Positions 10,855-21,987 of a DNA stretch of 64,000 bases are shown here, one piece after another. A model generated the notes under the pieces. The model searched no databases and was not told where the DNA came from. It saw only the letters and a program-made list of their open reading frames with translations. The translations under genes and the position numbers were made by a program. The DNA comes from Ganoderma boninense (Eukaryota; Basidiomycota; Agaricomycetes; Polyporales; Polyporaceae), in NCBI GenBank assembly GCA_002900995.3, contig CM035310.1, positions 3,309,394-3,373,393 on the forward strand, given 5' to 3'. The first letter of the stretch is position 1. Each line of letters begins with the position of its first letter.

Positions 10855-11968
10855 ATGCCCGACGACAGTCGTCCACCGAAGCGAAGTAGAGTCGATGAAG
10901 CAGCTACGAGCGGAGACTCATCAGTCACCCCTTTGGACGATCTCAAGCGTGACCCCGACATCTGGCTCGAAGACGGGAACGTCGTCATCGTAGCGCGCGA
11001 TGTCGCATTCCGCATCTACCGCGGCCTTCTGACGAAACAATCCACAGTATTTGCCGACATGTTCGCCGCTGGAGACCTGGCCGCAGACGAGAGCCTCGAC
11101 GGCTGTCCGGTTGTCCGCCTGCCTGATGCACCGAGCGACTTGAAGCATCTACTCCATTCCCTTGTACCTTCCACAGGCAGAACGTGAGCTATTTATGTCA
11201 TAATTATGATGAGGCTTAATACTTACATGCACTAGACTCCTCCAGTGCAAGCGCCCCATCGCGTTTCCCGAACTTTTTGCCATCATCCGCCTGTCACACA
11301 AGTACAACATCGAGGATCTGCTGGGGCAGGGGCTACACATCCTGAAGACATTATACACCACCAGCTTTCGTCAGTTCGAGGGCGACGCGTATCGCCACGC
11401 CAACCTTCAGTACCCGCACCCGGAGTACCACATCGGCGCCGTCAACCTTGCCTGCCTCACCAACAACCTGTCGATCCTTCCGGTCGCCCTTTACCACTGC
11501 TGCGGTCTCTCTGGGAAGGTAATGGACGGGTGGACGCGCGACACGGGCGAAACCGAGTTCCTCAGTGCGCAAGACATCAGGGCAGTCATCACCGGGCGCG
11601 ACCAGCTTGCACGGAAGGGTTTCAGGACGCTCCTCAACATCTTCGACGAAGATACGTCCTCGGGCTGCACACAGCCAGGCGTCTGCATGATCGGCCTGGC
11701 CGGCCTCATCCGGAGCGTGAGGTGGGACGGCGCAGGGGAGTATGACATACTCGACAGCTGGAAGCCGGTCATCAAGCGGTTCACGAAGGAGCTGGGCCTA
11801 TGCAAGCCATGTCGGGATCGGCTGGTGAAGAGGGACTTGAAGGAGCGGCGGGAGGTTTGGGAGAAGCTGCCGTCGTTGTTCGGGCTCTCGAAGGATGATT
11901 GTCAGTGGAACAAGCCAGTCGGCGGTGATGACTCGGAGAGCAACAGTGGCGAATCTGATAGCGACTAG
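10855..11968 (+). CDS. BTB/POZ protein, block 1 copy b
   Basis: Exons 10855-11183 and 11236-11968 (354 codons in frame). Exon 1 has a basic lead (RPPKRSRVDEAA), then PDIWLEDGNVVIVARDVAF, RIYRGLLTKQSTVFADMF and CPVVRLPDAPSDLKHLL. Exon 2 continues with FAIIRLSHKYNIEDLLGQ, HIGAVNLACLTNNLSIL, VALYHCCGLSGKVMDGW, a Cys pair in CTQPGVC, and CKPCRDRLVKRDLKERREV followed by W-E-K-L-P-S-L-F. The C-terminus is rich in Asp/Ser. It differs more from copies a and c than they do from each other, and it is the closest relative of the broken copy at 13.7 kb. Confidence 0.85.
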
Positions 11969-12118
11969 GCAAAGTCATTTGTAACGGAAGTCATCTGCGT
12001 GCGATACACGAACTCGCCGGAATAATACTTGAAAGAAATGTATACGCTGTCAAGGTCGTTCAGGCTGGGGCTCAAGAGCTCAACTTGAAGCGCTTCCCGG
12101 AGCATCGTGACTCCATGC

Positions 12119-12145
12119 GTTACGTCACAACACTGCCCATCACGT
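12119..12145 (+). promoter_or_regulatory. CGTCACAA/CACGTT module upstream of BTB copy c
   Basis: TTACGTCACAA around 12120-12130 and CACGTT at 12140-12145, about 90-115 bp before ATG 12236. A CRE-like core (ACGTCA) plus a near E-box. Confidence 0.4.
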
Positions 12146-12235
12146 TCCCGCAGCTGTCCCGGCCCAGTCCTCGATTCTCTCCTGCCATCATCATCGCTTA
12201 ACGCTCCCTGGCAGGTTCCCTACCTCCGCCAGACA

Positions 12236-13330
12236 ATGTCCCAAGATTCACGACCTCCAAAACGTCCTAGGGATGGAGATGACAGCGGCAACGGCCCCCA
12301 GGGCTTGGACCCAATCGACGGCCTTAAACGGAGTGAAGAATTCTGGATCCCAGATGGGAATATCATCCTCGTCGCAGGCCAGACAGTATTCCGCGTCTAC
12401 CGCGGCCTCCTCGCCTTGCAGTCGACCGTCTTCTCTGATCTCTTCGCATCTTCATCTCCTCGTGCCGACGAAAGCCATGACGGCTGCCCGGTCATCCCTC
12501 TCACGGACTCGGCGCAGGATCTGACTCACCTCCTGCGCGTGTTGTTGCCCGCCTCTCGCACATTGTAAGTTTTTAAAACTCGCACAGCAGTTGTTTGCTG
12601 ATTAATTGGGCCCTCTAGCTACCACCGAGGCGAGGACGACCCAGAGATATCCTTTCACGAGGTCTCTGCGGTCATTCGCCTCACACACAAATATCACATC
12701 GAGGATCTTCTCAGACAGGCGCTTTCATCGTTACAAGGGATCTTCACGAGCAGCTTCAAGATCTGGGAAGACGATTCGTATCCCTGCCCTGTGGATATCG
12801 ACAACGACTCTGCGTATATCGCGGTCGTCAACCTGGCTAGACTCACCGATACACCCTCTTTGCTTCCGATCGCGCTGTACAAATGCTGCAAGCTGAAGGG
12901 TGCCGTAGTCGATGGCTGGGAGCGGGAGGATGGCACCTTCGAGTATCTCTCGCCCGAAGACCTGAAACGCTGTATCAACGCGCGTGACGCGCTCGCCAAG
13001 GAAGCGTTTTCGCTCGTCTCGGCGATCTTCGACCCAGTACCGAGTGAGCATTGCAGCATGTTCATCGACTGCGAGAACGCGCTTAGAAGTCTGCTCAAAA
13101 AGATATTGGAGCATCGGGAGGTCGCTGAACCGAGCGTGCTGGATCACTGGAGAGACTTCATCAAGGGACACACGTGTACGGGTGTGGAGGATGGATACTG
13201 CTTGTTTTGCGAAGCAGAACTTCTGGGCCGTGAACTGAAGGAACGGAAGCGCATCTGGAACCGCCTCCCAGAACTCTTCGATGTCGACGTCCCGGATTGG
13301 AATCATAGCTTAGGACGAAGGCGACAGTGA
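12236..13330 (+). CDS. BTB/POZ protein, block 1 copy c
   Basis: Exons 12236-12564 and 12619-13330 (347 codons). Basic N-terminus (RPPKRPRDGDDS), BTB with EFWIPDGNIILVAGQTVF, RVYRGLLALQSTVFSDLF and VSAVIRLTHKYHIEDLL. C-terminal half: LTDTPSLLPIALYKCCK, GWEREDGTFEYLSPEDLK, and CLFCEAELLGRELKERKRI with W-N-R-L-P-E-L-F. The frame ends GRRRQ at 13330, but one base out of frame the sequence continues as an acidic stretch (DEGDSDDDEDAG) to a stop near 13368, matching the acidic tails of copies a and b. A one-base change near 13310 therefore probably replaced the native tail. Confidence 0.85.
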
Positions 13331-13376
13331 CGACGATGAAGATGCTGGTTCGGACAATGGGGCTTGATGTCAGCGG

Positions 13377-13462
13377 TGAGTGCTTCTCGTTTTCTGTCGA
13401 CAATTTTCCACAGTGCTCATGAGAGCGAAAATTCACTGATAACTCGTCTATCTTTCTAACAG
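13377..13462 (+). other. Probable 3' UTR intron of BTB copy c
   Basis: Donor GTGAGTG at 13377, a pyrimidine-rich run with TAACT near the end, and acceptor CTAACAG ending at 13462. It starts 46 bases after the stop at 13330, or under 10 bases after the stop of the acidic-tail frame. Confidence 0.5.
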
Positions 13463-13689
13463 GTCTCCTCGACGCAGAGCCGCGCTGAGAGTCCCTGAGG
13501 GGACCAGGTTCCAGTGTGCTGATGAATGACTCGGAGTATGGAGTACTTGTTGCTATCCGCCCTTATAACCTGCTTCTGCCTGAGGCTGCCTCACTTACCT
13601 TGGCTTATTCTCAATGCCTTGACATTGTCTGAATGTCACAACTTTTACTATCATCACGTTAGGAGGTGGACGTAATAAACCTCCCTATG

Positions 13690-14521
13690 ACAGAGTCCTC
13701 GACCACAGGCACCCCATCGAGTTCACCAAGCTCTTTTCCGTCGTGCGCCTTGCCCACAAGCACCACATCGAGAACCTGCTCAAGCAGGCTCTCCACGTCC
13801 TCAATCAGGTTTTACACTGCCAGCTTCTGCCAATGCCTGCGCAGGCCGCACTCCCACCCAAACTTCGCCCGCCAGCCTCGATTGGCGCACCGCATTGACG
13901 CGGTCAACCTCGCGCGCCTCACCAACACCCTGTCTATCCTCGCGATCGCGCTATACCACTGCTGCAGCCTCTCGGGCACGGTAATGGACGGATGGACGCG
14001 CGACACGGGCGAGAACCGAGTACCTCAGCATGCAGGATCTCAGGGCGCTCATCACCGGGCGCGGCGATCTTGCGGGGCGGGGCTTCGCGGCACTCCTGAA
14101 CACCTTCGAAGACTACCCGGCCCATGACTGCACCCAACCGAGTCTGTGCGGGATAGGCTTGACGGGCCTCGCCAGGAGCGTGGAGTGGAACCCCCAGGAC
14201 GGCTGTACGGTGCTCGAGAGCTGGGAGGTGGAGATCAAGCGGCTCGCGAAGGAGCTGGATATATGCAAGCAGTGCCGGGGCGCGATGTTGAAGAGGGACG
14301 TGACGGAGCGGAGAGACCTTTGGTCGATGCTGCCGTCGATCTTCGGGTTGTCGATTGTGCAGATGCCAACTCGAGTATTGCGGCTGCCCAGAAGTGACCT
14401 CGTCGAATATCAGCGTCGCTACAATGACAAGCGCAGCGTGCATCACATTGCCAATTTGACTCAGAAAGGTTTCGCCAATTTGAACAGTATGTGTTCTCAG
14501 TATAGATGGAGTACGTGCTAG
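13690..14521 (+). pseudogene. BTB-family copy d, 5'-truncated and frameshifted
   Basis: Lacks the BTB exon. It resembles only exon 2 of copy b: HPIEFTKLFSVVRLAHKHH and IENLLKQALHVLNQ near 13710-13810, then out of frame VNLARLTNTLSILAIALYH with CCSLSGTVMDGWTRDTG (about 13900-14010), then in another frame QDLRALITGRGDLAGRGF, CTQPSLCGIGLTGLARSV and CKQCRGAMLKRDVTERRDL with W-S-M-L-P-S-I-F (14030-14350). At least two frame changes and no start or N-terminal domain mark it as a pseudogene. GTGAGT at 14630 resembles the post-stop donor of other copies. Confidence 0.75.
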
Positions 14522-15259
14522 CGAAGGGCAGATCGCAACGACAGGAGAGTCTACGATACAGTGAATAGTCAGGAAGCGGGCGAGTCTGGGTGGCTGGACG
14601 ACAGATACAGCAGGACAATGATGTGAATGGTGAGTAAGCTAGTAGGAACGTCCTCAACAGTCAGTACCTGTAAAGACATATGTAGTCCATGGTGCTAGAG
14701 AAAAGAAAATGGGAGCGTAGTAGTCGAGACTCGAGTGATGGCGACGTACAACGTATGAGGTGTAATGCTAGAGAGACATCATGATGTGGAACTTGAGACG
14801 GAAATACACATTTCGGACGATACAGTGGCGAGGAGTGAGGACGAGAGCAAAATGTCGTGAAATGAGATGCGGAATGGGCGTGCTCCTTGAGAGCTGTATT
14901 GGCGATACAGTGGTCGGGACGTGATGATGAAGCAACAGATGACGAGACACAAGGAACGATGGCGTATGGGATGGAGACACAGTGTTGAGCGAAAAGCGGA
15001 GAGCGAGACCATGAGAGTGATGTGTGTTTCTGAGATGCTCCGTCAGAGCGGCGGTGGTCATGGGGATAGGTGACGGAAAACGATACGAGAGCTGATGAGG
15101 CGGGTGGAAGGATAGGGATGGGAGAAAATAGAGGCACATTGGATGAGGGAGATGATGATATCGAAGTAGAGAAGAGTAGCGTGTGCAGTGTCTGGTGGCG
15201 AAGCGTGGCCGGTGGGTCGTCAAGCACACTGGCAGTTTGGTGCGCCTCCGTAGCTACTC
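14522..15259. other. Purine-rich tract, no recognisable gene
   Basis: From about 14690 to 15240 the + strand is strongly G/A-biased with frequent GATG, GAGA and GACG words. As a result several minus-strand frames stay open but encode only Ser/His/Pro/Thr-rich low-complexity sequence. I do not call a protein here. Confidence 0.45.
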
Positions 15260-16430
15260 CTATACTTCGCTGTCAGCAGCGTAGTCATCTTCAGTAGGGC
15301 CTGGAATCGCATTGTCGTCCGTAGGGCCTGATATCGCGCTATTGTCAGTACGGCGCATCACATAAAGCGGGGTATCAGCACGTACCAAACAAGCACCTTG
15401 AAGTATGCCGCTTCTGAGAATCGGCGCGACTGAAGGGCTTTCTCGAGCACCCGCGCACGACATTCGGACAAGGAAAGCCCCACGGCAGGTGCTTTTCGAA
15501 GTGGCGCGTCGCAGTGTTCATTGCAGTGCACACGGTGGAGCAGCCAGGACGGAGGCATGCAAACCTAGATGCACCCTTACCGGCGTAGTACTTGGTGTAG
15601 TGGTCCGCAATGTGGTTGCGCGACCATTCTAGGTTCTGCCACCGCAGGGGAACGTTGCATCCGCCGATCTTGCATATGTCGCTGGAGTCGTCGATCAAAG
15701 GATGCGCCTTGCCCTTCACGGCCTGCTGTAGCTCTCGCATAGTGCGCCGCGGTTGTGTGGATTGTTTGGATGTGGAAGCAACGGGGTTTGGAACTGGGGG
15801 AGGGTCAAGTTTGGGGATGGGCGCGCGTGTGGTTGAGTCCGCGGCTTTGGTCTTCTCTGCGGCAGGAGGTAAGGTGACTGTCGTGGCGTTGGAGATGGGA
15901 CGCAGGACAGGCCGCTTTGTACGCTTTTTCTTGGCAGGAAGGTCGGACTCTGAGCGCGGAGACTCCGGGTCATCCGCGCGAGTCCTCTTGTCGCGGCGAA
16001 GAGCAACCGGAGGAATGTCGTTCGACAGCCCAGCTGCGGCGGGCAACTGGACAAGAAGAGGGATGGGAATAGGAGTGGGAGTGGGTTGACCAGAAGCGGC
16101 AGCGGAAAGGGCGGTAGGCAAGGAGGGAGAGAGAGGAAGTGACAGGGGAGGGAGAGGAAGGGGAGATGAGGGCAAGCGGGAGGGGGACGGAGGCTCTGGG
16201 CTCGATCCCCGGGGATCAAGCCCTCGAGAGACGCGGTCCATGAAATCACGAAGCAACAAAGGGTTCTCTAGCTCTTCCTCGTTGGGAGGGACCTTGGAGA
16301 GAATAGTACCCCTGCGCTTACCTTCTTCGCGCAGAGAAGCAGGAGAGTCGGACTCGACTTCGGTTGAATCCCAGGGATCAGGTGAATATGGATGATAGTC
16401 GTCGGGGGGGTGGAAAGCCAGCTTGGTCAT
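15260..16430 (-). CDS. Zinc-finger protein with long disordered N-terminus
   Basis: ATG at 16430. Residues 1-230 are low complexity: an acidic/proline-rich region and a basic patch around residue 165 (PAKKKRTKRPVLRP) that could serve as a nuclear signal. The C-terminal third carries paired cysteines and histidines: ICKIGGCNVPLRW...NHIADHYTKYY, FACLRPGCSTVCTAMN...HFEKH, and FPCPNVVRGCSRKPFSR...QKRHTSRC, in C2H2-like spacing. The unspliced frame would stop at 15375, but a GTACGT donor near 15396 and a TATCAG acceptor near 15339 (CTGAC branch between) extend it in frame to PTDDNAIPGPTEDDYAADS and a stop at 15260. Probably a nuclear DNA-binding protein, inferred from the fingers. Confidence 0.65.
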
Positions 16431-19400
16431 AGCCGAACGATGTCAGAGCAGTTGGGCGGAGAGACGGGTTGTCGGGGAATAATAATGGTGTCCGATGGTG
16501 GAGGTCAGTGCAAGAGTCCTGTGAGGACTGAACCTGCTGATATAAGAACGAGACGCGTAAACAAGTGCAAACGACGCGGTGTCGCGTGTGTTGAGCTACA
16601 ATAAACAGGAATTTAGGTTTGCGGGCGGACAAAGCAAGCAAGAACGGGCCTGTCACACCTCCGGTTTTAGCGCGAGTTGGAACTCCGCGCCGCACAGCCC
16701 ACCACCTCTGTTATCTCCAAAGCTCGGGCCTTGCTTCATGCCTGGTTGTATCGCAGCGTATATACGCCTCAATGTCCTCCCTCTCACGTACTGTCTTTTC
16801 TCGCAGTCGCTGGTCCTGGCTAGACACGGCGAACCTTGATGTTCTGAGTCTCATGGCCCGAGGAGTCCCATCATCCCAGTTGACAAGCCATAGCTATCAC
16901 CACGTTCGCTGGGCCCAGAAATAAATTGCGGAGGTTGTTCGGATGAGAGTTGGCCTCATGAGGCCTAAGCGGTCATAGCAGCTGAACGCGTAAGTAGCGT
17001 CATCATTGGGTTGTGCGTCAAGTTCCTGTCCGTTGAAGGTCTGAACGGTAGCAGGCGGTAGCCAGGGAGAAGTAGCGGAACAAATTCCTTTCAAAGCGTG
17101 CTAGATCCGAGCTATGCAATAGAAACCCCTACTACTCCCTGGCCAGAAGAGGATCTGTCGTGCTACGAAGCACTTTTTGTCAGATGCATGTGCAGACTCG
17201 TTCGCCCCTCTTCAACGGCGGAGACATACCTTAAACTTCGGCTGGTCCTGTGACAATTGCATATTGCGTCTACTAAATTCGACTCTTGCGTAATGTATAG
17301 ATGGTGGGATAATGGCGACTTGTGCAGACATTGACTCCAAGGAGAACTTGATGTACGCTATAGTAAGTAGTATCTTTCCAGCACTGAAAAGTCGACGCCG
17401 GGGCGCTGTGGCCCGACAGATCTGGAATTCAAGAACTTGAGAGGCCTAAAACATGACAAACACGATGAAAATTCACACCGCTCATCTTTTAAAACGCTCC
17501 TTCCATGTCCTGAGGTTGAGGTATTGAGGAAGCTGACATGAGTCATGCCGGCAGCGCCAGGGTGCCACTGTACTAGCGAGACCTGGGGGCGTTCGGGGGA
17601 GAGACAGACAGTAGACACATCCACATCCAGCGTGCTTTGCAAGGTATGCGTCTGTATGGTAGAACGTCAATCCAAAGTGCGAAGGTTACCTGGGGCCTGC
17701 GCTCTGAGCAGCCGCGAGAAAGCAGGACCACGAGCCTCTCGCCGCTCGGACGAGCGCGTCACCAACCCACGCAGCGTGCGTGGCGCCTGCGCCTATCATG
17801 TTTTCTCTCCGCCCACGATGATCCTGCTCCTACCATCGCTGGGACCTGTCCCAGTATCACAACGGCACCATCCGCATTTGATTTGTCGGCCCTTGCTATG
17901 GCCTTGATAGGCCTTCTGCTCTTGCTCTGTGACTCGCTTCTTGGTTAGGATCTTGAGATAACTTGCTGGCTTCATGCTTCGAGTCCCCACATCCATCCGA
18001 CTCAGTCTTTGTCCCTACCACTCGTCCTCAACCGGCCAACGCAAGTCAGAGTCCCCTGCATTTCGCAGAGTATAGATCGTATCTATCAACTACACGGATC
18101 TCCGTGGATCATGCCGTGTTCAAGGTGGTGGATGCAAAGGTGTGTCGTCATGTCCTCTCGAGCACTCCGCGTCCGACGACCCGCAAGCATGGGCAAAGCT
18201 GTCGACGTCTTTCCTTCGCTTTACCCATGTTCCTACCGTGTTCCTATGGGAGGGGTATGCTATCAGTCCGATGGGTTCAGAATGGGACGTATCGTCCCCT
18301 TGCTTTCACTGGATGACTGCTGTAAAACTTGTGGTTTCGAAACACATAACCACATAGGCGGAGACCCAATGAAGATGAAGATACGTTGTTTATTTTCCGT
18401 CATCTTTGGCTACTCAACTTCCTGCAGATCACACTGTTCGGGAAAAGCACGAGGTCGATATCCATCGCGTGTTAGAACCCCAGTGGTGCACTCCAGAACT
18501 GTGGTATTCGAGGTACGGTGAACGTTTGATACTTCGTGCGATGGCGAACTGAGCACTCGATAGGTCACGGAGTCGTGTTTCACAAGGGTTTTGCCGTTAT
18601 GCAATGCATCCAGGCGTGTCCTGTTGGGGGACACGTGCATAGTAGCTAACGCCTCCACGTGTGGGGGCGAGCTGCAGGAGTCCACGTTCGCGTGCTTGCG
18701 CGACGCCACCATGGCCGGGCTGCTCTTATCCTGGGAGGCCGGGACCGGGGCCGCAGCGATCACTGATCGCTTCCTCTTCGTCCCGGTTCTCGATGGGCCT
18801 GACGGCCTCCTCCTGGACCTGTCATCCAAACTCCTATTAGCAAGCTACTTCCAGAAGATCAGGCTCATCCTGCTAGCCAGCACGGTGCTGGACTCGGGCA
18901 CGGACCTCGGGCCCTAGGGAATCTCAAACGACTACGATCTCGCTTGCAAAACCTTCTCCTTCCTTACCAGTGCCGCCAACGCTAACCCGCAAGAGGTCTC
19001 TCGTATGTCCGAACGGGATTGCATAGCATTGTAGGCCTTGTATCGCGCCACTCCTGCGTTGGGCTCGCGTTTCGGGACGGAGAACGTTCGAGCTGAGAGC
19101 GAGTACCAGCGAATGTGACCAGTGTGAGTCAGGTCTACGACGGCGGCAGGCATGCCGACCCGTGGCTGCATCGACAGACTACAATGTGCCTGCCGTTTTC
19201 CATGAATCTATCGCTCGGAGCTACTCCAGCCATTTGAGACCCTGTTTGCGGTCGCGACCGACACCGTCTCGCTGTTCCCATTCGCAGTGTGACACGCATC
19301 CGAGGTTATGCACGACGGCATTTCAGAGGCCAGCGCAGCCAGCGACATCGTCCCGCATGCCATGTGGTACTACTACTGGGTGTCGTTCATGATGGACGGG

Positions 19401-20001
19401 ACGCCTGACAATGGGCCCAAGGGTATACCAAGTACGCCTTATTTTCTATTCCCTGTCGAGATTAATTCATTTTTCTCAGTTCGACGTATACACAGAGACA
19501 ACTTGGCCATTTAGGAAACGAGCAGCGAATCAGTACCGGTGTGGCCACCCCTGAACTCCTCATAATTCTCCTGCATCATGTGTTGTATCTCAAGGCTGCT
19601 GCAACCGGAAGATCTCCAAGTGCTCGGTACCCTGATACACTGCTGAACTTGATGTACAACGCACCCACAGTCCTGTGACGGCGTATGGAGCGCTAAGGCG
19701 GATCCAATGTGGAACCGTCCACATGGACGGCTGGCAGGCTCAAGGCGGTGGTTCATGAAAGGCGTCTCAGACTGCTTTCCTATCTCTGCGCTATCATCGT
19801 TCAATTTACGGACTGCGCGGCTAACACGAGGCCTCAATGCGTTTCTAATGTGCAACTCTTCCCCGGTCGGAATGTCCACCTTGGGAGCGATGTCGAGGAA
19901 TTTGGACAGTCGCCTTCCTTGCCAAGTCACTGACCCGCCGGCTACAATCCCGACCAGCATGTCCTGTGGCTCGATCCCCCTTCGAAGCATGACAAGGCCC
20001 T
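16431..20001. other. Long region without a recognised gene
   Basis: About 3.5 kb. Candidate frames such as 18410-18829 (minus, Arg/Ser-rich, no ATG) and 19511-19990 (minus, 160 codons) lack homology signals and splice logic. On the plus strand, 19.3-20.0 kb probably holds 5' exons of the membrane protein that follows: a run reading QHVLWLDPPSKHDKAL ends at a good GTGAGT donor at 20002. I could not assemble those exons. Confidence 0.35.
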
Positions 20002-21813
20002 GTGAGTGCCGATTGCGGTTCCGTCAACCAACACGGAACGCTCCACGCCACGTTCGCGGACACCACGATGTCAAGAAGCGATCCAGGTGCGTATACAGCT
20101 TGTGGACCACAACACGAAGCGGGGTGCGCCAACCTAGGCATAAATGATCACCAAGCTCTACTCCGGAGTCATCTCGCTCTCGCCGCTTCCCCCTTCCTCG
20201 AGGGACGGCTCTATCTCTGCACCATCGCGATGCCTATCTTCCCAACCATACTTTTCGACAGCTCTCGTCCCTCCGACAAAGGCCACGCCGTTTTCCCAAC
20301 CCCTTTGTCCAAGGCTTCCTTCACGCTCGACTCGTCCGGCCTTGCGGGCTTCTTCGGCGGGGATAGCTCGGTCGCAGGAATGGCGACTGTGAACCTCGTC
20401 CCGAACCGTCGTTGGTTCGGGTGGTACAATACTCCCGGGAGCTACGAGATCGCGAAGCGGTATGGTCCCCTTTCTGGCATGAAGCTGTGCGACGGCCTCT
20501 TCCCCGATGGCGAGCACAATCCCGCCCGCCTTTTCGGCATCGATGGGAAGGAAGGTCCCCAGTTCATCGGCGTCCACTCCGGGACGAACTTCCAGGAGAC
20601 GGGACACCTCGCGCATCTCATCACCAGCTATGCGGCGACCCTTCCCCTTCCACCCAACCACCAACATTCAGACAGGGATATTGTTGGGAGACGTACCTCA
20701 TGTCCTCCTGTGACCATTCTCAGGCTGCCGAGCGTACCGGAGGAGACAGCCTTCCGAGAGCCCACAAGTTGGCAGCACTCGGCATACCTCTCCCTCGTGC
20801 CAATCCTGGTGAGCGTTGGAGGGTGCGTGTTATGCGCACTCGTGGCGGACTGGTTTTGCTTCGCGAGTATTGCAGTGGGCATCGTCGCGCACGGGCTCGC
20901 TTGCTTGGTCATTGGCTCGGGAAAGTTGATGTTCGAGCATCCCAAGCCTGCGGACAAAACCCCCCCCGGAGATGGTGTTCTGAAGGGAAAGCATACACTG
21001 GTGATCTTGTTGGGGGACGAGGGTGCTGTAAACGCCCTCACGCGCGGCCGCTTCCGTCTCCAGTACCGCAAAACGCGTTCTGCAGCTGGAACACCATCTA
21101 CCCTCCAGAATGGTACAGATGATGATACGGATTCCAAGCGGGTCTTCCCGGCGAAGGACCAATCTGCTCGCTCCCGCATCTCGTGCTTTCCCCGGTGCTC
21201 CTGGGTCCCACATCAGTGGCTTATCGGGCCTTGCGCCTTGCTCCTGATGGGACAATTTCTGGTCCAGCTCCTCCTTATCCCGCTCGGAAAGCTCTTTGGG
21301 CAGCTCATGTTCATCGCGACTGTTGTTGCATCGTGGTTGTACAACATCCACCTCTCCTCCATCGACCGCGAGGGCATCCAAACGAGTATCCTCTTCGAGG
21401 TGTTAAAGCTTGGGCCCAACAACCAAGAGCTGGAGATGAAGAAGTACAGGCTCAATACGTGGACATCAACCGTGGCGTTCACCTGCTTCGTTCTTGCCGC
21501 AGCGAATCCCCTTGATGACCCACGAGTCTTCCTGGATGCGATGATTCCCAACAACACCGCAGTTTGGAGAGCATGGAAGGATATGATGAGCGCGACGTTG
21601 CGTAGCGCGACGCGTTTGGACGAGCAGTCCGTTTTGGAATTCTCCTACAACGGTGTTCCCGCCATGGACGAAAGGAACACAGCTCTTCTTGAAACCTTAT
21701 TCCGCGACAGCAAGGATGCCTGGGGCGCTTGGCTCGCTTGGCGCGTCGATGTGATGACAGTCATCCGTCCTCGGATCCTGGATGATAGTGGACTTAAGAA
21801 TGATTCTGAATGA
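20002..21813 (+). CDS. Membrane protein of unknown function; 5' end unresolved
   Basis: A single frame open for about 600 codons to the stop at 21813. The apparent start at 20002 is GTG inside a splice-donor sequence, so the true start is either an upstream exon or an internal ATG (20068 or 20229, the latter beginning MPIFPTILFDSSRPSDKGH). The first ~230 residues are soluble with many Gly/Pro turns (SGLAGFFGGDSSVAGMATV). Two hydrophobic blocks follow: LSLVPILVSVGGCVLCALV with a second helix to about residue 310, and WLIGPCALLLMGQFLVQLL with MFIATVVASWLYNI around 400-450. The C-terminal ~130 residues are soluble. I do not recognise a characterised family. It converges on the GH3 gene, with stops about 175 bp apart. 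Confidence 0.6.
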   Translation: MSADCGSVNQHGTLHATFADTTMSRSDPGAYTACGPQHEAGCANLGINDHQALLRSHLALAASPFLEGRLYLCTIAMPIFPTILFDSSRPSDKGHAVFPTPLSKASFTLDSSGLAGFFGGDSSVAGMATVNLVPNRRWFGWYNTPGSYEIAKRYGPLSGMKLCDGLFPDGEHNPARLFGIDGKEGPQFIGVHSGTNFQETGHLAHLITSYAATLPLPPNHQHSDRDIVGRRTSCPPVTILRLPSVPEETAFREPTSWQHSAYLSLVPILVSVGGCVLCALVADWFCFASIAVGIVAHGLACLVIGSGKLMFEHPKPADKTPPGDGVLKGKHTLVILLGDEGAVNALTRGRFRLQYRKTRSAAGTPSTLQNGTDDDTDSKRVFPAKDQSARSRISCFPRCSWVPHQWLIGPCALLLMGQFLVQLLLIPLGKLFGQLMFIATVVASWLYNIHLSSIDREGIQTSILFEVLKLGPNNQELEMKKYRLNTWTSTVAFTCFVLAAANPLDDPRVFLDAMIPNNTAVWRAWKDMMSATLRSATRLDEQSVLEFSYNGVPAMDERNTALLETLFRDSKDAWGAWLAWRVDVMTVIRPRILDDSGLKNDSE

Positions 21814-21987
21814 ACCATATGTAACTACTCATTAGGTTTACGATCCGAGTCTTGGGAGATTACACGCATTTTAAACTCGTCCTCCTAGTATTGAACTCAG
21901 TACACGTTCCTGCATTTGGTGGCCAAATCAATATCGAGAAGCCAAGCACCGTCCACGATGGCACGAACACAGATGGTACAGACGAAG

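Noticed and set aside
14661..15229. 188- and 153-codon minus frames rich in Ser, His, Pro and Thr
   Set aside because: Several frames are open together because the tract is pyrimidine-rich on that strand; no domain or codon logic.
18410..18829. 139-codon minus frame, Arg/Ser-rich
   Set aside because: No ATG start (the 5' end is a TTG codon), no homology and no splice partner found.
19511..19990. 160-codon minus frame
   Set aside because: Overlaps the place where plus-strand 5' exons of the downstream membrane protein are expected; no family signal.
20002..20004. GTG as start of the membrane protein
   Set aside because: It is part of a GTGAGT donor-like sequence and fungal nuclear genes start with ATG.
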